Shown here piece after piece: positions 17,868 to 26,601 of a stretch of 64,000 nt of DNA. Both the position numbers and the translations under genes were made by a program. How positions within the stretch are numbered: the first letter of the stretch is position 1; each line of letters begins with the position of its first letter. Origin of the DNA: Hymenobacter qilianensis. GTDB taxonomy: Bacteria; Bacteroidota; Bacteroidia; Cytophagales; Hymenobacteraceae. The notes below the pieces were generated by a model that had not been told where the DNA came from, searched no databases, and saw only the letters and a list, made by a program, of their open reading frames with translations. The stretch covers positions 1,364,001-1,428,000 of the forward strand of contig NZ_CP060784.1 in NCBI RefSeq assembly GCF_014489555.1. Direction: 5' to 3'.

Positions 17868-18806
17868 ATGAAGCATTTTCTCCTGTCACGTCGCACGCTG
17901 TTACTTGCCACCATTTGTTGGGCGCTGGGCTTTGCCGTACAGGCTCAACCAACTATGAAAGAAGGCTATATCACCGTGCCGGGGGGCAAAGTTTGGTATA
18001 AAGTGCTGGGGGCCGACAAACCAGGAATTCCCTTGCTCCTTCTGCACGGCGGACCGGGTTCGGGAAGCGGCAGCTTCGAGGGCTTTGTGGCGCTGGCCGA
18101 TGAGCGGCCGGTCATTATGTACGATCAGCTGGGCTGCGGCAAATCGGATAAGCCCGACAACCCGCAACTCTGGACCTTGGAGCGGTTTGTAACCGAGTTA
18201 GAGCAGATAATAGCGGCGCTAGGCTACCCAAAACTGCATTTGCTGGGTCACTCCTGGGGCGGCACGCTGGCCACCGAGTATTTGCTTACCAAAAAGCCTC
18301 CCACCGTCGTCAGTCTTATTCAGTCGAGCCCGTTGCTAGATACCAAGCGTTGGGTGCAGGATGCGGAGCGTTACATTGCTCAGCTGCCGCCCGCCCAGCA
18401 AAAAGCCATGCGCCTGTACGCCGCCACCGATGAGCCAAGCAAACAGGCGTATAAAGAGGCCGTCACGCTTTACAACCGCCGGCACTTATATCGCAACGGC
18501 CCGATGCCGCCGAACCCAACGTTCGGCATGCAGGTGTACGAGACCATGTGGGGACCCGATGAAGCCCAAGCCACTGGTACGCTGAAAAACTACTCCCGCG
18601 CCAACGACCTCAAAAAGCTCACCGTGCCAGTGCTTTACCTATGTGGCCGCTTCGATGAAGCCGCGCCCGCCACGGTGGCTTATTTTCAGAAGCAAACGCC
18701 TAATTCACAGTTGGTAGTCTTCGAAAATGCCTCCCACAAGGCTTATTGGGAAGTGCCGGAGCAATACTTCCAGACCGTTCGGGCATTTTTGCACAAGCAG
18801 AAGTAA
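17868..18806 (+). CDS. Proline iminopeptidase-family (S33) alpha/beta hydrolase, exported
   Basis: The 312-residue protein starts with a signal peptide (LLATICWALGFAVQAQ, cleavage near residue 27). It has the S33 oxyanion motif HGGPG (60-64) and nucleophile elbow GHSWGG (127-132, Ser129); the acid is in CGRFDEAAP and the His in NASHKAYWE. The family releases N-terminal proline or similar small residues; localisation would be periplasmic. Length and motif order are those of proline iminopeptidases. The gene stands alone between the creatininase and the HAD genes. Confidence 0.88.
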   Translation: MKHFLLSRRTLLLATICWALGFAVQAQPTMKEGYITVPGGKVWYKVLGADKPGIPLLLLHGGPGSGSGSFEGFVALADERPVIMYDQLGCGKSDKPDNPQLWTLERFVTELEQIIAALGYPKLHLLGHSWGGTLATEYLLTKKPPTVVSLIQSSPLLDTKRWVQDAERYIAQLPPAQQKAMRLYAATDEPSKQAYKEAVTLYNRRHLYRNGPMPPNPTFGMQVYETMWGPDEAQATGTLKNYSRANDLKKLTVPVLYLCGRFDEAAPATVAYFQKQTPNSQLVVFENASHKAYWEVPEQYFQTVRAFLHKQK

Positions 18807-18914
18807 GCCGAATTTCTATTCCGTTTCGCGCCAAAAAACGGGTAGTAGCAGTCTGTGTAAACGGTCGCTACGTATGCAGGTCTACTTGTTCCTTTGGTCA
18901 GTCGTTATTCACTT

Positions 18915-19631
18915 ATGCAGCAGCCCCGCTCTACCTCTACCAGTAATTCCAAGGTTATCCTCTTCGACGTAAACGAAACGTTGCTGGACATGAGCAAGTT
19001 GAAAAACGCGCTCATCAAAGCCTTCAACAACAAAGCAGCTTTTCAGCAGTGGTTTGGGCTGTTGCTCCAGTATTCCTTGGTCGATACGGTGACCAATCAC
19101 TACCACGACTTCCGCACCATCGGCGACGCGGCCCTGGATATGACGGCCGCTATGCTACAGGAAAGAACGCTGAAGTCGGCTGAGAAGCATAAGCTTTTGG
19201 CTCTCATGACCGAGTTGCCGGCGCACAAAGACGTGCCCGATGGCCTGAAAATGCTCGCTAAAGCCGGTTATTCGCTGGTGGCGCTCACTAACTCCACGCG
19301 TAGCGTACTCGACGAGCAGCTGCGCTACGCCGACATCATTCATTACTTCGAGCAGGGCCTGAGTGTGGATGATCAGCGCCGCTACAAACCGCAGCTCGAC
19401 GTCTATCATACTGCCGCGCGCCAGGCCGGAGCGGAGCCCGCTTCCGCTATCCTGGTTGCCGCTCACGGCTGGGATATTGCGGGCGCGCTGCACGCCGGCC
19501 TCGCGGCGGGTTTCATTGCCCGCAAAGGCCAGACCTTGTATCCGCTGGCGCCGTCGCCCACTTATCAGGGCAAAACGCTGCCGGAAGTAGCTAAGCAGAT
19601 TATCGACAAAAAAGCCCCCCAGCGACCTTAG
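18915..19631 (+). CDS. HAD-family hydrolase (haloacid dehalogenase type II-like)
   Basis: This is a cytoplasmic HAD hydrolase of 238 residues. Motif I is FDVNETLLD with nucleophile Asp18; motif II is ALTNST; the motif III Lys is in RRYKPQLDVY; motif IV is VAAHGWDIAGALHAG. The pattern and cap size fit the haloacid dehalogenase (type II) subgroup. Natural substrate unknown. ATG 18915 is used, because the upstream extension has no conserved residues. The last codons (KKAPQRP) are written by the terminator-half motif AAAAAAGCCCCCCAG, and the next gene converges only 11 nt away. Confidence 0.85.
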   Translation: MQQPRSTSTSNSKVILFDVNETLLDMSKLKNALIKAFNNKAAFQQWFGLLLQYSLVDTVTNHYHDFRTIGDAALDMTAAMLQERTLKSAEKHKLLALMTELPAHKDVPDGLKMLAKAGYSLVALTNSTRSVLDEQLRYADIIHYFEQGLSVDDQRRYKPQLDVYHTAARQAGAEPASAILVAAHGWDIAGALHAGLAAGFIARKGQTLYPLAPSPTYQGKTLPEVAKQIIDKKAPQRP

Positions 19632-19642
19632 TGCCGTTAGGC

Positions 19643-20074
19643 TTACGCTAGCGAGTCTCGGGTTTGCGCCTGACTGACCCACTCCATCGCATCGCCTTCA
19701 TTGCTGAAAAAAGCCACGGCAAAGGGCTGGTAGTCGGAAGCGTGGGGCACTTCGTAGCCGGGCCCGTTGATAATGATTTCCAGCAGCGTCGGGCTCGTGA
19801 GATAAGCTACATACAGGCGACCGCCCAGCTGCGCAGCCATATCCAAAAAGTACTCGGTGAACAGCCAGCGGGTGATGGCCGGATCGTTGAGCGTACGCCG
19901 CCGAATATCCTGTAGCCAGAAGCGGCATCCAGTAGCTAGCGCGCTCTGGGTAAGCTTTTTATAAGTGTGAGGCAACACCTCAATGGGAGGTTGGTAGCCC
20001 CAGCGCCCGACGAACAGGTTCAGGTCGGATCGGTAGGTGGTTTCGAGCAGATCGGGGAGCCTCTCAGCAGCCAT
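19643..20074 (-). CDS. Hypothetical protein, STAS/SEC14-like pattern
   Basis: About 143 residues from the preferred ATG at 20074 (MAAERLPDLLETTYRSDLNL); an in-frame ATG at 20164 would add 30 residues without family character. The pattern of an early strand and Trp (LFVGRWGYQPP), a central CRFWLQDIRRR, WLFTEYFLDMAAQLGGRLYVAYLTSP and a final FFSNEGDAMEWV resembles short STAS/SpoIIAA-like proteins common in this bacterial group. No function can be proposed. Its 3' end abuts the HAD gene. Confidence 0.6.
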   Translation of the reverse strand: MAAERLPDLLETTYRSDLNLFVGRWGYQPPIEVLPHTYKKLTQSALATGCRFWLQDIRRRTLNDPAITRWLFTEYFLDMAAQLGGRLYVAYLTSPTLLEIIINGPGYEVPHASDYQPFAVAFFSNEGDAMEWVSQAQTRDSLA

Positions 20075-20200
20075 AGTTGCGGGTAGTTGGGGGCGAATAT
20101 AGCCGTCATCAGGCAATGCGTCATGACTCTGAAGCTCGTCCGCAGAATCACCTACGCAGAGCAATGCGAAGTCTTCCTAATGCAGTTGTTTCTAAAGCAC

Positions 20201-20310
20201 GTCATGCAGAGCGGCGCGAAGCATCTCGCGTGCTGATGTTGCAATGGTAACTCAACGAAGCGTTCGGCTGCAAAGAAGGCCAGAAAATGCGTCGCGCCGC
20301 TCTGCATAAC
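20201..20310. repeat. REP-like palindromic element, copy 2 (interrupted)
   Basis: The left end GTCATGCAGAGCGGCGCGA (20201-20219) pairs with 20292-20310 with one mismatch. The loop GTTGCAATG and following CGAAGCG are shared with copy 1, but the right arm is replaced by a stretch copied from the neighbouring M13 peptidase gene. Confidence 0.75.
20255..20303 (+). pseudogene. Inverted fragment copied from the M13 peptidase 3' end
   Basis: About 49 nt match, with about 6 differences, the reverse strand of the peptidase gene around 20411-20459 and encode NEAFGCKEGQKM, versus YEAFGCKEGQKM in the gene itself. The fragment lies inside the palindromic repeat, roughly 110 nt from its source and in inverted orientation. 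Short shared words (GAAGCG/GAGGCG and TCGCGCCG) mark the two edges. Confidence 0.65.
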
Positions 20311-20330
20311 CACCTATTTATAGAAGGCAT

Positions 20331-20364
20331 AAAAGCCCCCAACAGTATGCTGGGGGGCTTTTTT
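20331..20364. terminator. Intrinsic terminator with G6C motif arm
   Basis: AAAAGCCCCCAACA pairs with TGCTGGGGGGCTTTTTT; five C face six G. It follows the M13 peptidase gene on the minus strand. Confidence 0.8.
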
Positions 20365-20385
20365 GTCAATAATTCACAGAAAACG

Positions 20386-22482
20386 CTACCAGATCTTGGC
20401 CCGGTCAGCTTCGGCGCGAACCATTTTCTGGCCTTCCTTGCAGCCGAACGCCTCGTAGAATTGGGGCATATTCATGAGCGGGCCGATGGTGCGGTACTGG
20501 CCCGGCGAGTGCGGATCGGTGAGCACCTGCTGACGCAGGGCTTCGGGCCGGATGTTGGTGCGGCGCAGCTGGGCCCACGAAAGGAAAAAGCGCTGCTCCG
20601 GCGTGAACCCGTCGATTTTGGGGCGCGGACCGTTGCCGTACTTTTTCTGCAATTGCTTTTGCAAAGCGGCGTACACAATGGTGAGACCCGCGAAGTCAGC
20701 CAGATTTTCGCCCATCGTCAGCTTGCCGTTTACATATACCGAGTCGAGGGGCGAGAAGGCATCGTACTGTTGGCCTACGATAGCGGCGCGCTTCGTGAAA
20801 TTCTCGGCGTCCTCTTTCGTCCACCAGTCGCGCAAATTACCCTGGGAGTCGTACTGCCGACCCTGGTCGTCGAAGCCGTGCGTGATTTCGTGGCCCATCA
20901 CACCTCCGATGGCACCATAGTTCACCGCGTCGTCAGCGTTAGGGTCGAAGAAGGGAGGTTGGAGGTAACCGGCCGGAAACACGATTTCATTCATCGGCGG
21001 GTTGTAGTAAGCATTGATGGTGGGCGGCGTCATGCCCCACTCGTTGCGGTCGATGGGCTGCCCGTACTTCTGCACGTTCTGCTGATAGTTCCACTTGCGG
21101 GCGTTCAGCACGTTTTGCAGGTACGAGTCGCGCGAGATGGTCAGGGCCGAATAGTCCTTCCACTTGTCGGGGTAGCCGATTTTGACGCGCAGCGCGTTGA
21201 GCTTTTTCAGGGCTTCAGCCTTGGTGGCCGCGCTCATCCAGGTGTTGCTCTGTATGTGCTCTGCCATCGATTCCTTCACATTGGCCACCATATCTAGGGC
21301 CTTTTGCTTGGCTTCGGGCGAGAAGGCTTTATCTACGTAGAGTTGGCCAAAGGCCTCCCCCAGCGTGTTATCGGTGGCGGCCAGCATGCGCTTCCAGCGT
21401 ACCGGCTGCTGCTTGGCGCCGCTCTGTACCTGCGCAAACCGGAAAGCTTCGTCGCTGTACGCCTTGGGCAACGCCGACGTCACGGAGCTAACCAGTTGCC
21501 ATTGCAGATAGGTTTTGAGGTCAGCGAGCGGCTCGGTTTTCAGTACGGCGTTCAGCTCCTGAAAAAACTGCGGCTGCCCGACAATAACTTCCTTGGCGGC
21601 ACCGAGCTTGTTTTGGGCCAGAATAGTAGGCAGGCCAATGGCCGGAAACTGCTGGTGGAAGGCCGCCACCGTCATCTTATTATAGTTGGCGTTAGGGTCA
21701 CGCAGTTCCACGCGGGTTTTGGAAGCTTTGGCGAGTCGAGTTTCCAGGCGCAGAATGGCTGCTGCTTTCTTAGAGGCCGTTGCAGCCGGGTCGCCCATAA
21801 GCTGAAACGTATTGGTCATGTACGTGACGAAGGCATCCCGCACAGCCTTGGAGCGCGCATCATCCTTGAGGTAATAGTCGCGGTCGGGCATGCTCAAGCC
21901 GCCCTGGTTCAGGTTGACGGCGTACACCGTGCTATTCTTGCGGTCGGGCGACACACCGGCCCGGAAAAAGGCCCCTGTACCCAGTTGGTGCTGATAGGCC
22001 ACCGTAGTAGGCAGACTCTTAAGGTCTTTGGTAGCGGCAATGCGGGCCAATTCAGGCTTTAGGGCAGCGGTACCGGCCTTTTCAATGGCCATCGAATCCA
22101 TGCCGGAGGCGTAATAGTCGCCCACTTTCTGAGCATTGCTGCCCTTTTCGGCGCTGGTGTTGGCAGCGGCTTCTTCCAAGAGCTGGCGCAGCAGGGCTTG
22201 GGTACGGTCGCCGAGCAGGTTGCGCGGTCCCCAGCTGGAAGCGTAGGCCGGAATGGGGTTATTCTTGAGCCACGTACCGCCCGAAAATTGGAAGAAATCC
22301 TCACAAGGATCAACGGAGCGGTCAAGGTCAGCAACATCAATGCCTACTCCCTTGATATTAGCTTCGGCAACTGGCGCAGGTGTAGCAGTAGCAGCGGTAG
22401 TAGCTGGCGGCGTGCTGGTAGCGCAGCCGGCCAGCAGTAAACCCGCAGCCAGACTCAGCGTTAGGGTATAATGGTTTTTCAT
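20386..22482 (-). CDS. M13 family metallopeptidase (neprilysin/PepO-like) lipoprotein
   Basis: This 698-residue zinc endopeptidase has the HExxH motif HEITH at about 531-535 within GHEITHGFDDQGRQYD, and the second motif GENLADFAG (Glu near 591). The N-terminus (MKNHYTLTLSLAAGLLLAGC) is a lipoprotein signal, so the enzyme is periplasmic or surface-anchored and degrades peptides. Asn-Ala-Tyr-Tyr (INAYYNPPMNEIVFPAG) forms the substrate-binding strand, and the protein ends in a conserved W. ATG 22482 is preferred over the longer frame, which has no signal character. A terminator follows at 20331-20364. Confidence 0.93.
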   Translation of the reverse strand: MKNHYTLTLSLAAGLLLAGCATSTPPATTAATATPAPVAEANIKGVGIDVADLDRSVDPCEDFFQFSGGTWLKNNPIPAYASSWGPRNLLGDRTQALLRQLLEEAAANTSAEKGSNAQKVGDYYASGMDSMAIEKAGTAALKPELARIAATKDLKSLPTTVAYQHQLGTGAFFRAGVSPDRKNSTVYAVNLNQGGLSMPDRDYYLKDDARSKAVRDAFVTYMTNTFQLMGDPAATASKKAAAILRLETRLAKASKTRVELRDPNANYNKMTVAAFHQQFPAIGLPTILAQNKLGAAKEVIVGQPQFFQELNAVLKTEPLADLKTYLQWQLVSSVTSALPKAYSDEAFRFAQVQSGAKQQPVRWKRMLAATDNTLGEAFGQLYVDKAFSPEAKQKALDMVANVKESMAEHIQSNTWMSAATKAEALKKLNALRVKIGYPDKWKDYSALTISRDSYLQNVLNARKWNYQQNVQKYGQPIDRNEWGMTPPTINAYYNPPMNEIVFPAGYLQPPFFDPNADDAVNYGAIGGVMGHEITHGFDDQGRQYDSQGNLRDWWTKEDAENFTKRAAIVGQQYDAFSPLDSVYVNGKLTMGENLADFAGLTIVYAALQKQLQKKYGNGPRPKIDGFTPEQRFFLSWAQLRRTNIRPEALRQQVLTDPHSPGQYRTIGPLMNMPQFYEAFGCKEGQKMVRAEADRAKIW

Positions 22483-22743
22483 AGAGGCGAGTAGAAAAGA
22501 ATGGAGGTAAAAAGCCGCTGAAAGACTCCCTTGCCTGCTGCTGGCTGCACCTGCTGGTAGCAGGCAAATCATGCGGGCATGGCGCTTCAGCGCTTTACAA
22601 ATTAACACCGTTAGCGTAATCTATAGCCAGCAGCCCATCAGGCAACCCGTCAAAAACTATCTGACCAGCCAAATGGTATTCCTCCACAAAAGCCGCCGAC
22701 GCTCTGTTGCCGGCCCTTCTACCTGATATTTACCCCCCAGCTT

Positions 22744-23598
22744 ATGCGCACCATCAAGCAACAGCACCAAGCCGTTAGCGCCCCTATCGCCGACTTGATT
22801 ACCTATCGGGCTCTGCCCACGCAGTCGGTCGATCATCTCGATCCTTTTCTGTTTCTGAACCACCACGGCCCGCAGGTATATCGGCCCAACAACCGCGGCT
22901 TACCTTTCGGCCCACACCCCCACCGCGGCTTCGAGACGGTGACGTTTATTCTGGCCGGCGACATTATGCACCAAGATTCCGGTGGCCACGAAAGTGTGAT
23001 TGAGGCTGGCGGTATTCAGTGGATGACGGCTGGCAGCGGCCTTATTCACGCCGAAATATCGTCGCCCGCCTTCAAGCGCACCGGCGGCGACCTAGAGATT
23101 TTGCAGCTGTGGGTAAATCTGCCGGCCAAGCACAAAATGACCGAACCCCAGTACACTGGTCTGCAAAAAGCCGACATCCCGGAAATAAAGCAAGATGAAG
23201 GCCGGGTGGTCATTAATGCTGTTTCGGGCAACTGGCTGGGCACGGCCGGCGCCATGCAACCCCTCACCGATATTCAGCTGGCCACTGTGGAAATGAAGGC
23301 GGGGAGCAAATTGGCGCTGACTATTCCCGCTGAGCGCACCATTTTCTTTTACACCATCCGGGGCCAAGTGCGCGTGAACGGCGAGCAAACCGAAGCGCGC
23401 CGCCTGCTGGAGTTCAACTACGATGGCGACGACCTGCACATCGAAGCCCTCACCGATGCCGTGGTGCTGCTAGGTCATGCCGCTCCGTTTCAGGAGCCCA
23501 TTGTAGCTGCCGGCCCCTTCGTGATGAACACCGATGCCGAGATTCAGCAAGCCTACCAGGATTACCGCGCGGGCAAATTCGGCACCTGGGAAGGATAA
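22744..23598 (+). CDS. Pirin family protein
   Basis: The 284-residue protein is a bicupin pirin. The N-terminal cupin holds FGPHPHRGFETVTF (two His ligands, with later His-Gln-Asp and HAEISS), matching the metal site of quercetinase-like pirins. The C-terminal cupin ends in the pirin_C region GHAAPFQEPIVAAGPFVMNT. Known pirins act as quercetin 2,3-dioxygenases or redox-sensing cofactors; which applies cannot be read from sequence. It stands alone and is followed by a long palindromic repeat. Confidence 0.92.
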   Translation: MRTIKQQHQAVSAPIADLITYRALPTQSVDHLDPFLFLNHHGPQVYRPNNRGLPFGPHPHRGFETVTFILAGDIMHQDSGGHESVIEAGGIQWMTAGSGLIHAEISSPAFKRTGGDLEILQLWVNLPAKHKMTEPQYTGLQKADIPEIKQDEGRVVINAVSGNWLGTAGAMQPLTDIQLATVEMKAGSKLALTIPAERTIFFYTIRGQVRVNGEQTEARRLLEFNYDGDDLHIEALTDAVVLLGHAAPFQEPIVAAGPFVMNTDAEIQQAYQDYRAGKFGTWEG

Positions 23599-23611
23599 TA
23601 ATTTCTTTTAA

Positions 23612-23718
23612 AAGGCGGTCATGCAGAGCGGTAACGAAGCATCTCGCGTCCTGATGAGAGGTTAGTAATCCCACTACCGCGAGCGAGATGCTTCGTTACC
23701 GCTCTGCATGACCGCCTT
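23612..23718. repeat. REP-like palindromic element, copy 3
   Basis: Perfect 36-bp arms 23612-23647 and 23683-23718 surround a 35-nt loop. The arms share GTCATGCAGAGCGG and GAAGCATCTCGC with copies 1 and 2. It lies between pirin and its terminator. Confidence 0.85.
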
Positions 23719-23734
23719 GAGCTTTGAAAGGCAA

Positions 23735-23770
23735 TAAAAAGCCCCCAGAAAGTATCTGGGGGCTTTTTAC
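23735..23770. terminator. Intrinsic terminator
   Basis: AAAAAGCCCCCAGA and TCTGGGGGCTTTTTA form the stem between the pirin gene (+) and a small minus-strand gene whose stop codon lies within the T-run. Confidence 0.85.
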
Positions 23771-24024
23771 ATGTGTGATTTACCCTTCAGGTCCCAATGG
23801 CTTGCTGCTGTCTGAGCATCACCGGGTGCCCGCTTGATGGTGCGCTTGTACCGCTCACCGATGATTACGCCATCGGGGCGGCGCTTGCCGATGAACAGCG
23901 TAACGGGCTCGCCGTTTTCGTTGGTCACGAAGGTGATATCGTGGCCTTTAAACACATCATCAATCGTGGCGGACGGCTCATAAATCTTGTTGAGCTTATC
24001 GAATAAAAGGCGGTGGAGCGGCAT
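23767..24024 (-). CDS. Hypothetical protein (85 aa)
   Basis: A small soluble protein, not recognised. It shows a compact pattern of strands (HDITFVTNENGEPVTLFIGKR, DGVIIGERYKRTI) that could be a small beta-rich domain binding a partner. No signal peptide or Cys pairs. Its stop overlaps the T-run of the terminator shared with pirin. It is upstream-separated from the plug-domain gene by 63 nt and might be its downstream partner. Confidence 0.6.
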   Translation of the reverse strand: MPLHRLLFDKLNKIYEPSATIDDVFKGHDITFVTNENGEPVTLFIGKRRPDGVIIGERYKRTIKRAPGDAQTAASHWDLKGKSHM

Positions 24025-24087
24025 GGCAGGCGGGTAAGTAGTACCACCGTTTACGCGGCAGGCGAGTGCCGGGGTTTGCCAAAGCAG

Positions 24088-24627
24088 CTACTTAGTCGTT
24101 ATTGACACCGAGCCGTTTTTGCCTTTTTCGCCGTAAGCCTTCACAGCATCGTCCGCCGACAACACCGTTACTTGCTGAAGTTGGCTAGGCAGCAGGCGCT
24201 CCATTTCTGTCAGCGTCACCTGCTGGCCATCCACGAGCAGCAGCTTATTGGTAAGGTCTACGCTACGGTTCAGCTTTTTATTCAGTTCCACCACCAGAGC
24301 CGCGTTTTCGTTGCCCTTGGTCGTAATCAAGATAACCTGCGTCTCGGGTACATTGCCCACTATCTGGCGGAGAGTAGCGCCCTTGAGGACGTTCACCATA
24401 GCGATGCTAGCAGGATTCATCTTTTCAGCCACTTCCTTGCTCACTTTCTGGCCATCTACATAATACAACACACCATCGGGTAAGCCTACTGCATTCTGTA
24501 CCACGGTAGTTGGGACGGTGGCATAGGCAGCGGGGGCAGCGGCACTTACGTTTACGGCAACAACTAATGAACTAATGAACAAGCACTTGGCTATACGGCT
24601 CACGAGTTTTTTCTTTCCGTTTGTCAT
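24088..24627 (-). CDS. Secreted TonB-plug-like protein of the BlaR gene cluster
   Basis: The 179-residue product has a signal peptide (LFISSLVVAVNVSAAAPAAYA). It contains two copies of the plug-like unit seen in SusC/TonB receptors: GVLYYVDGQKVSKE..MVNVLKGAT..VILITTKGNE and LLLVDGQQVTLTE..VTVLSADDAVKAYG..SVSITTK. Such domains often follow M56 peptidases in Bacteroidota, probably as sensor or adaptor modules. It lies 68 nt downstream of the BlaR-like gene and is probably in the same regulon. It has no barrel, so it is not a transporter. Confidence 0.7.
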   Translation of the reverse strand: MTNGKKKLVSRIAKCLFISSLVVAVNVSAAAPAAYATVPTTVVQNAVGLPDGVLYYVDGQKVSKEVAEKMNPASIAMVNVLKGATLRQIVGNVPETQVILITTKGNENAALVVELNKKLNRSVDLTNKLLLVDGQQVTLTEMERLLPSQLQQVTVLSADDAVKAYGEKGKNGSVSITTK

Positions 24628-24695
24628 AATGAGAAATAAATGAGGATGAGATAAATGAATTTTATGTTCTGGTGAGTTTCTTCTGCTACAATACT

Positions 24696-26074
24696 CTATT
24701 CGGTCAGCGGCTTGCCCGTCGCGTCAAAGCTTCCTAGCGCCTTGCCCTGCGTGTCGAACACCACATACTTAGGACGGCGGCCCATGGCAATCACGGCTTT
24801 GTAGCGCACCTCGCTTGCGCCGCTTTCTTTTACCTCCAGCAGCTCAACTAGTCGATGACCCGGGAAATGCTGCGTGATATAAGCCAGCGCATCTGGGTGC
24901 AGGTTGCTGATGGGCACCACTTTCTCCTCAGGTTTGGTATCGGCCTCCGGCAGCAGCTTGATAATTTTAGCATTCAACATCTCCACGGCAGGCAGGCGCT
25001 CATTGCCTTTAGTAGTCACCGCCACCACGCCGCTTGCGGCAGCTTTGGTCAGCGCCTGGGCCGCTTCACCCTTCAATACCTGCACGTTGGCAATGGCATC
25101 TGGTGTCGTATTCAGCTTTTCCACCGCAGACTGCACAGTGGGCTGCCCATCCAGATAATACTTCACACCACCGACTTTCACGGTTGCTGAGTTGGAGGAA
25201 ACAGGTTGCCCGGCGCGTAAAGTAGTGAAGGCAAACAGCGCGGCGGCAAGCGGCAGCACGAGTGCGTATTGCGCCAAATGCGCACGGGCAGAAGAGGGTT
25301 TGTTCATCATGGCAATTCGGTTTTTGAGGGTGAGAAGCGTGAAATGATTGGCCAGCGAGGCACCCGATGCCAAGCCGCTGAGACGGAGCAAGCTGTATTG
25401 ATATTCTTTCGGAGCCACCACGCCGGCGCGGAGTACCGCGTCATCTGTCAGAAATTCCAGGTTTTCCTGCATGGCCCTCCCCAGACACCACGCTGCCGGA
25501 TTAAACCAGCCCAACACCTGTCCTAGCTGCGCCAGCAAAACATCCAACGTGTGCCACTGACGCACGTGCACCTGCTCGTGGTGCAGAATGGCGGGCAGCT
25601 CCGCGGCAGGGTACTGTTCAGGGTTTAAGTATATAAATGGCCCAAAGGAAAACGGGCTATTGGCCCCCGGCAGGCACCGCACCAGCACGCCTTTCACCAT
25701 TTTCGGCCCGGCCGTTCGGTGCAAACGGTAAAGCGAGATCAGCCTTCCCAGCAGGCGCAAACTCATTAGCGCTACGCCCGTCCAGTAGAGGACAACCAAA
25801 GCATCCGCCCAGCCGAGTACAGGCGTTGCTGGTGCAGCCAAAGTACCCGACCAATTGGGAATAATAGTAAGCAACGAACCGCTTAGGCGTTCGTGGGGGG
25901 CAAATATGGCCCTACATCCAGGGCTGAATACAAAGCCGAAAAGAGGAGCGCAAACAGCAGGTACGCCCGGTTCAGGGTATAAAACGTGAGCCGCCGCAAC
26001 CCCACATAATACAGGCCCGCGAACAGCAACAGCGCCCCATTTGCCTTCAGCAGATACAAAAGCAGCGCCGTCAT
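24696..26074 (-). CDS. BlaR1-like M56 membrane metallopeptidase with TonB-plug-like tail (frame broken once)
   Basis: This is a BlaR1/MecR1-type membrane peptidase. The genuine N-terminus starts at ATG 26074 in a separate frame (LLYLLKANGALLLFAGLYYV..FYTLNRAYLLF); the zinc motif HHEQVHVRQWH and LEFLTDDAVL lie in the downstream frame. One missing base near the G6C motif at 25895-25901 explains the split; the restored length is about 459 residues. In place of the penicillin-binding sensor there are plug-like segments (VKYYLDGQPTVQS, NVQVLKGEAAQALTKAA, VVAVTTKGNE). Family knowledge says the peptidase inactivates BlaI when triggered. ATG 26074 overlaps the BlaI stop, indicating translational coupling. 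Confidence 0.8.
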
Positions 26075-26442
26075 TAGTCCTTGCGCTGGCCGTTCTCAAT
26101 CATGCCGATAATCTCCTTCAGCTCCTCGGCGCTAATCTTCTGATCCTTGGCAAAGAAGGACACGACTTCCTTGTAGGAGTTTTTGAAGTACTCGCTCACA
26201 AAGGCGCTCATAAACCGCTTACGATATTCTTCGGCGGCAATCTGGGGGGCAAATCGGTAGGAGTTGCCCAGCTTCTCACTGCGCAGATAGCCCTTGCGCT
26301 CCAGGTTGCGGATGGTGGAGGCCAGTGTAGTGTAAGGCGGCTTAGGCGTGGGCAGCAAATCCAGCACGTCCTTGGTGAAGCCGCCATTGAGCTGCCACAG
26401 CACCTGCATGGCCTCCTCTTCGGGTTGGGTCAGTCTTTCCAT
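26074..26442 (-). CDS. blaI: BlaI/MecI/CopY family transcriptional repressor
   Basis: The 122-residue winged-helix repressor shows the family core: LTQPEEEAMQVLWQL, PPYTTLASTIRNLERKGYLRSEK (recognition helix and wing) and a C-terminal dimerisation helix. Such proteins repress their own operon until cleaved by the partner peptidase. The stop codon overlaps the start of the BlaR-like gene. Two inverted repeats containing TACGAA/TTCGTA stand just upstream and are the likely operators. A G6C motif at 26244-26250 lies in frame. Targets beyond this operon are unknown. Confidence 0.92.
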   Translation of the reverse strand: MERLTQPEEEAMQVLWQLNGGFTKDVLDLLPTPKPPYTTLASTIRNLERKGYLRSEKLGNSYRFAPQIAAEEYRKRFMSAFVSEYFKNSYKEVVSFFAKDQKISAEELKEIIGMIENGQRKD

Positions 26443-26450
26443 AAATGATT

Positions 26451-26488
26451 ATTACGAAACTTTCGTAATTATACGAACAATTCGTAAT
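26451..26488. promoter_or_regulatory. Tandem BlaI-type operators
   Basis: ATTACGAAA-c-TTTCGTAAT (26451-26469) is a perfect 9-bp dyad, followed immediately by TACGAA-caa-TTCGTA (26472-26486). Both have the TACGAA half-site, start 9 nt before the blaI start codon, and fit autoregulation by BlaI binding. Confidence 0.8.
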
Positions 26489-26524
26489 TAGTTGCAGAAA
26501 TTTTCAGAAGAAATAAATGCGGCA

Positions 26525-26562
26525 CAAAAAAGCCCCCCAGACAGACTCTGAGGGGCTTTTTT
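26525..26562. terminator. Intrinsic terminator
   Basis: A-run, GCCCCCCAGA, short loop, TCTGAGGGGC, T-run. It lies upstream of blaI and downstream of the large T9SS gene's opposite side, so it can stop transcription leaving the 26602-30888 gene. Confidence 0.8.
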
Positions 26563-26601
26563 CATAGCAACAAAATATTGCGCCATTATGCGCGGAGCAG
26601 G

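Noticed and set aside
20287-22062. Two long plus-strand ORFs opposite the M13 peptidase
   Set aside because: Shadows of a well supported metallopeptidase with HEITH and signal peptide on the other strand; composition is typical of antisense reading.
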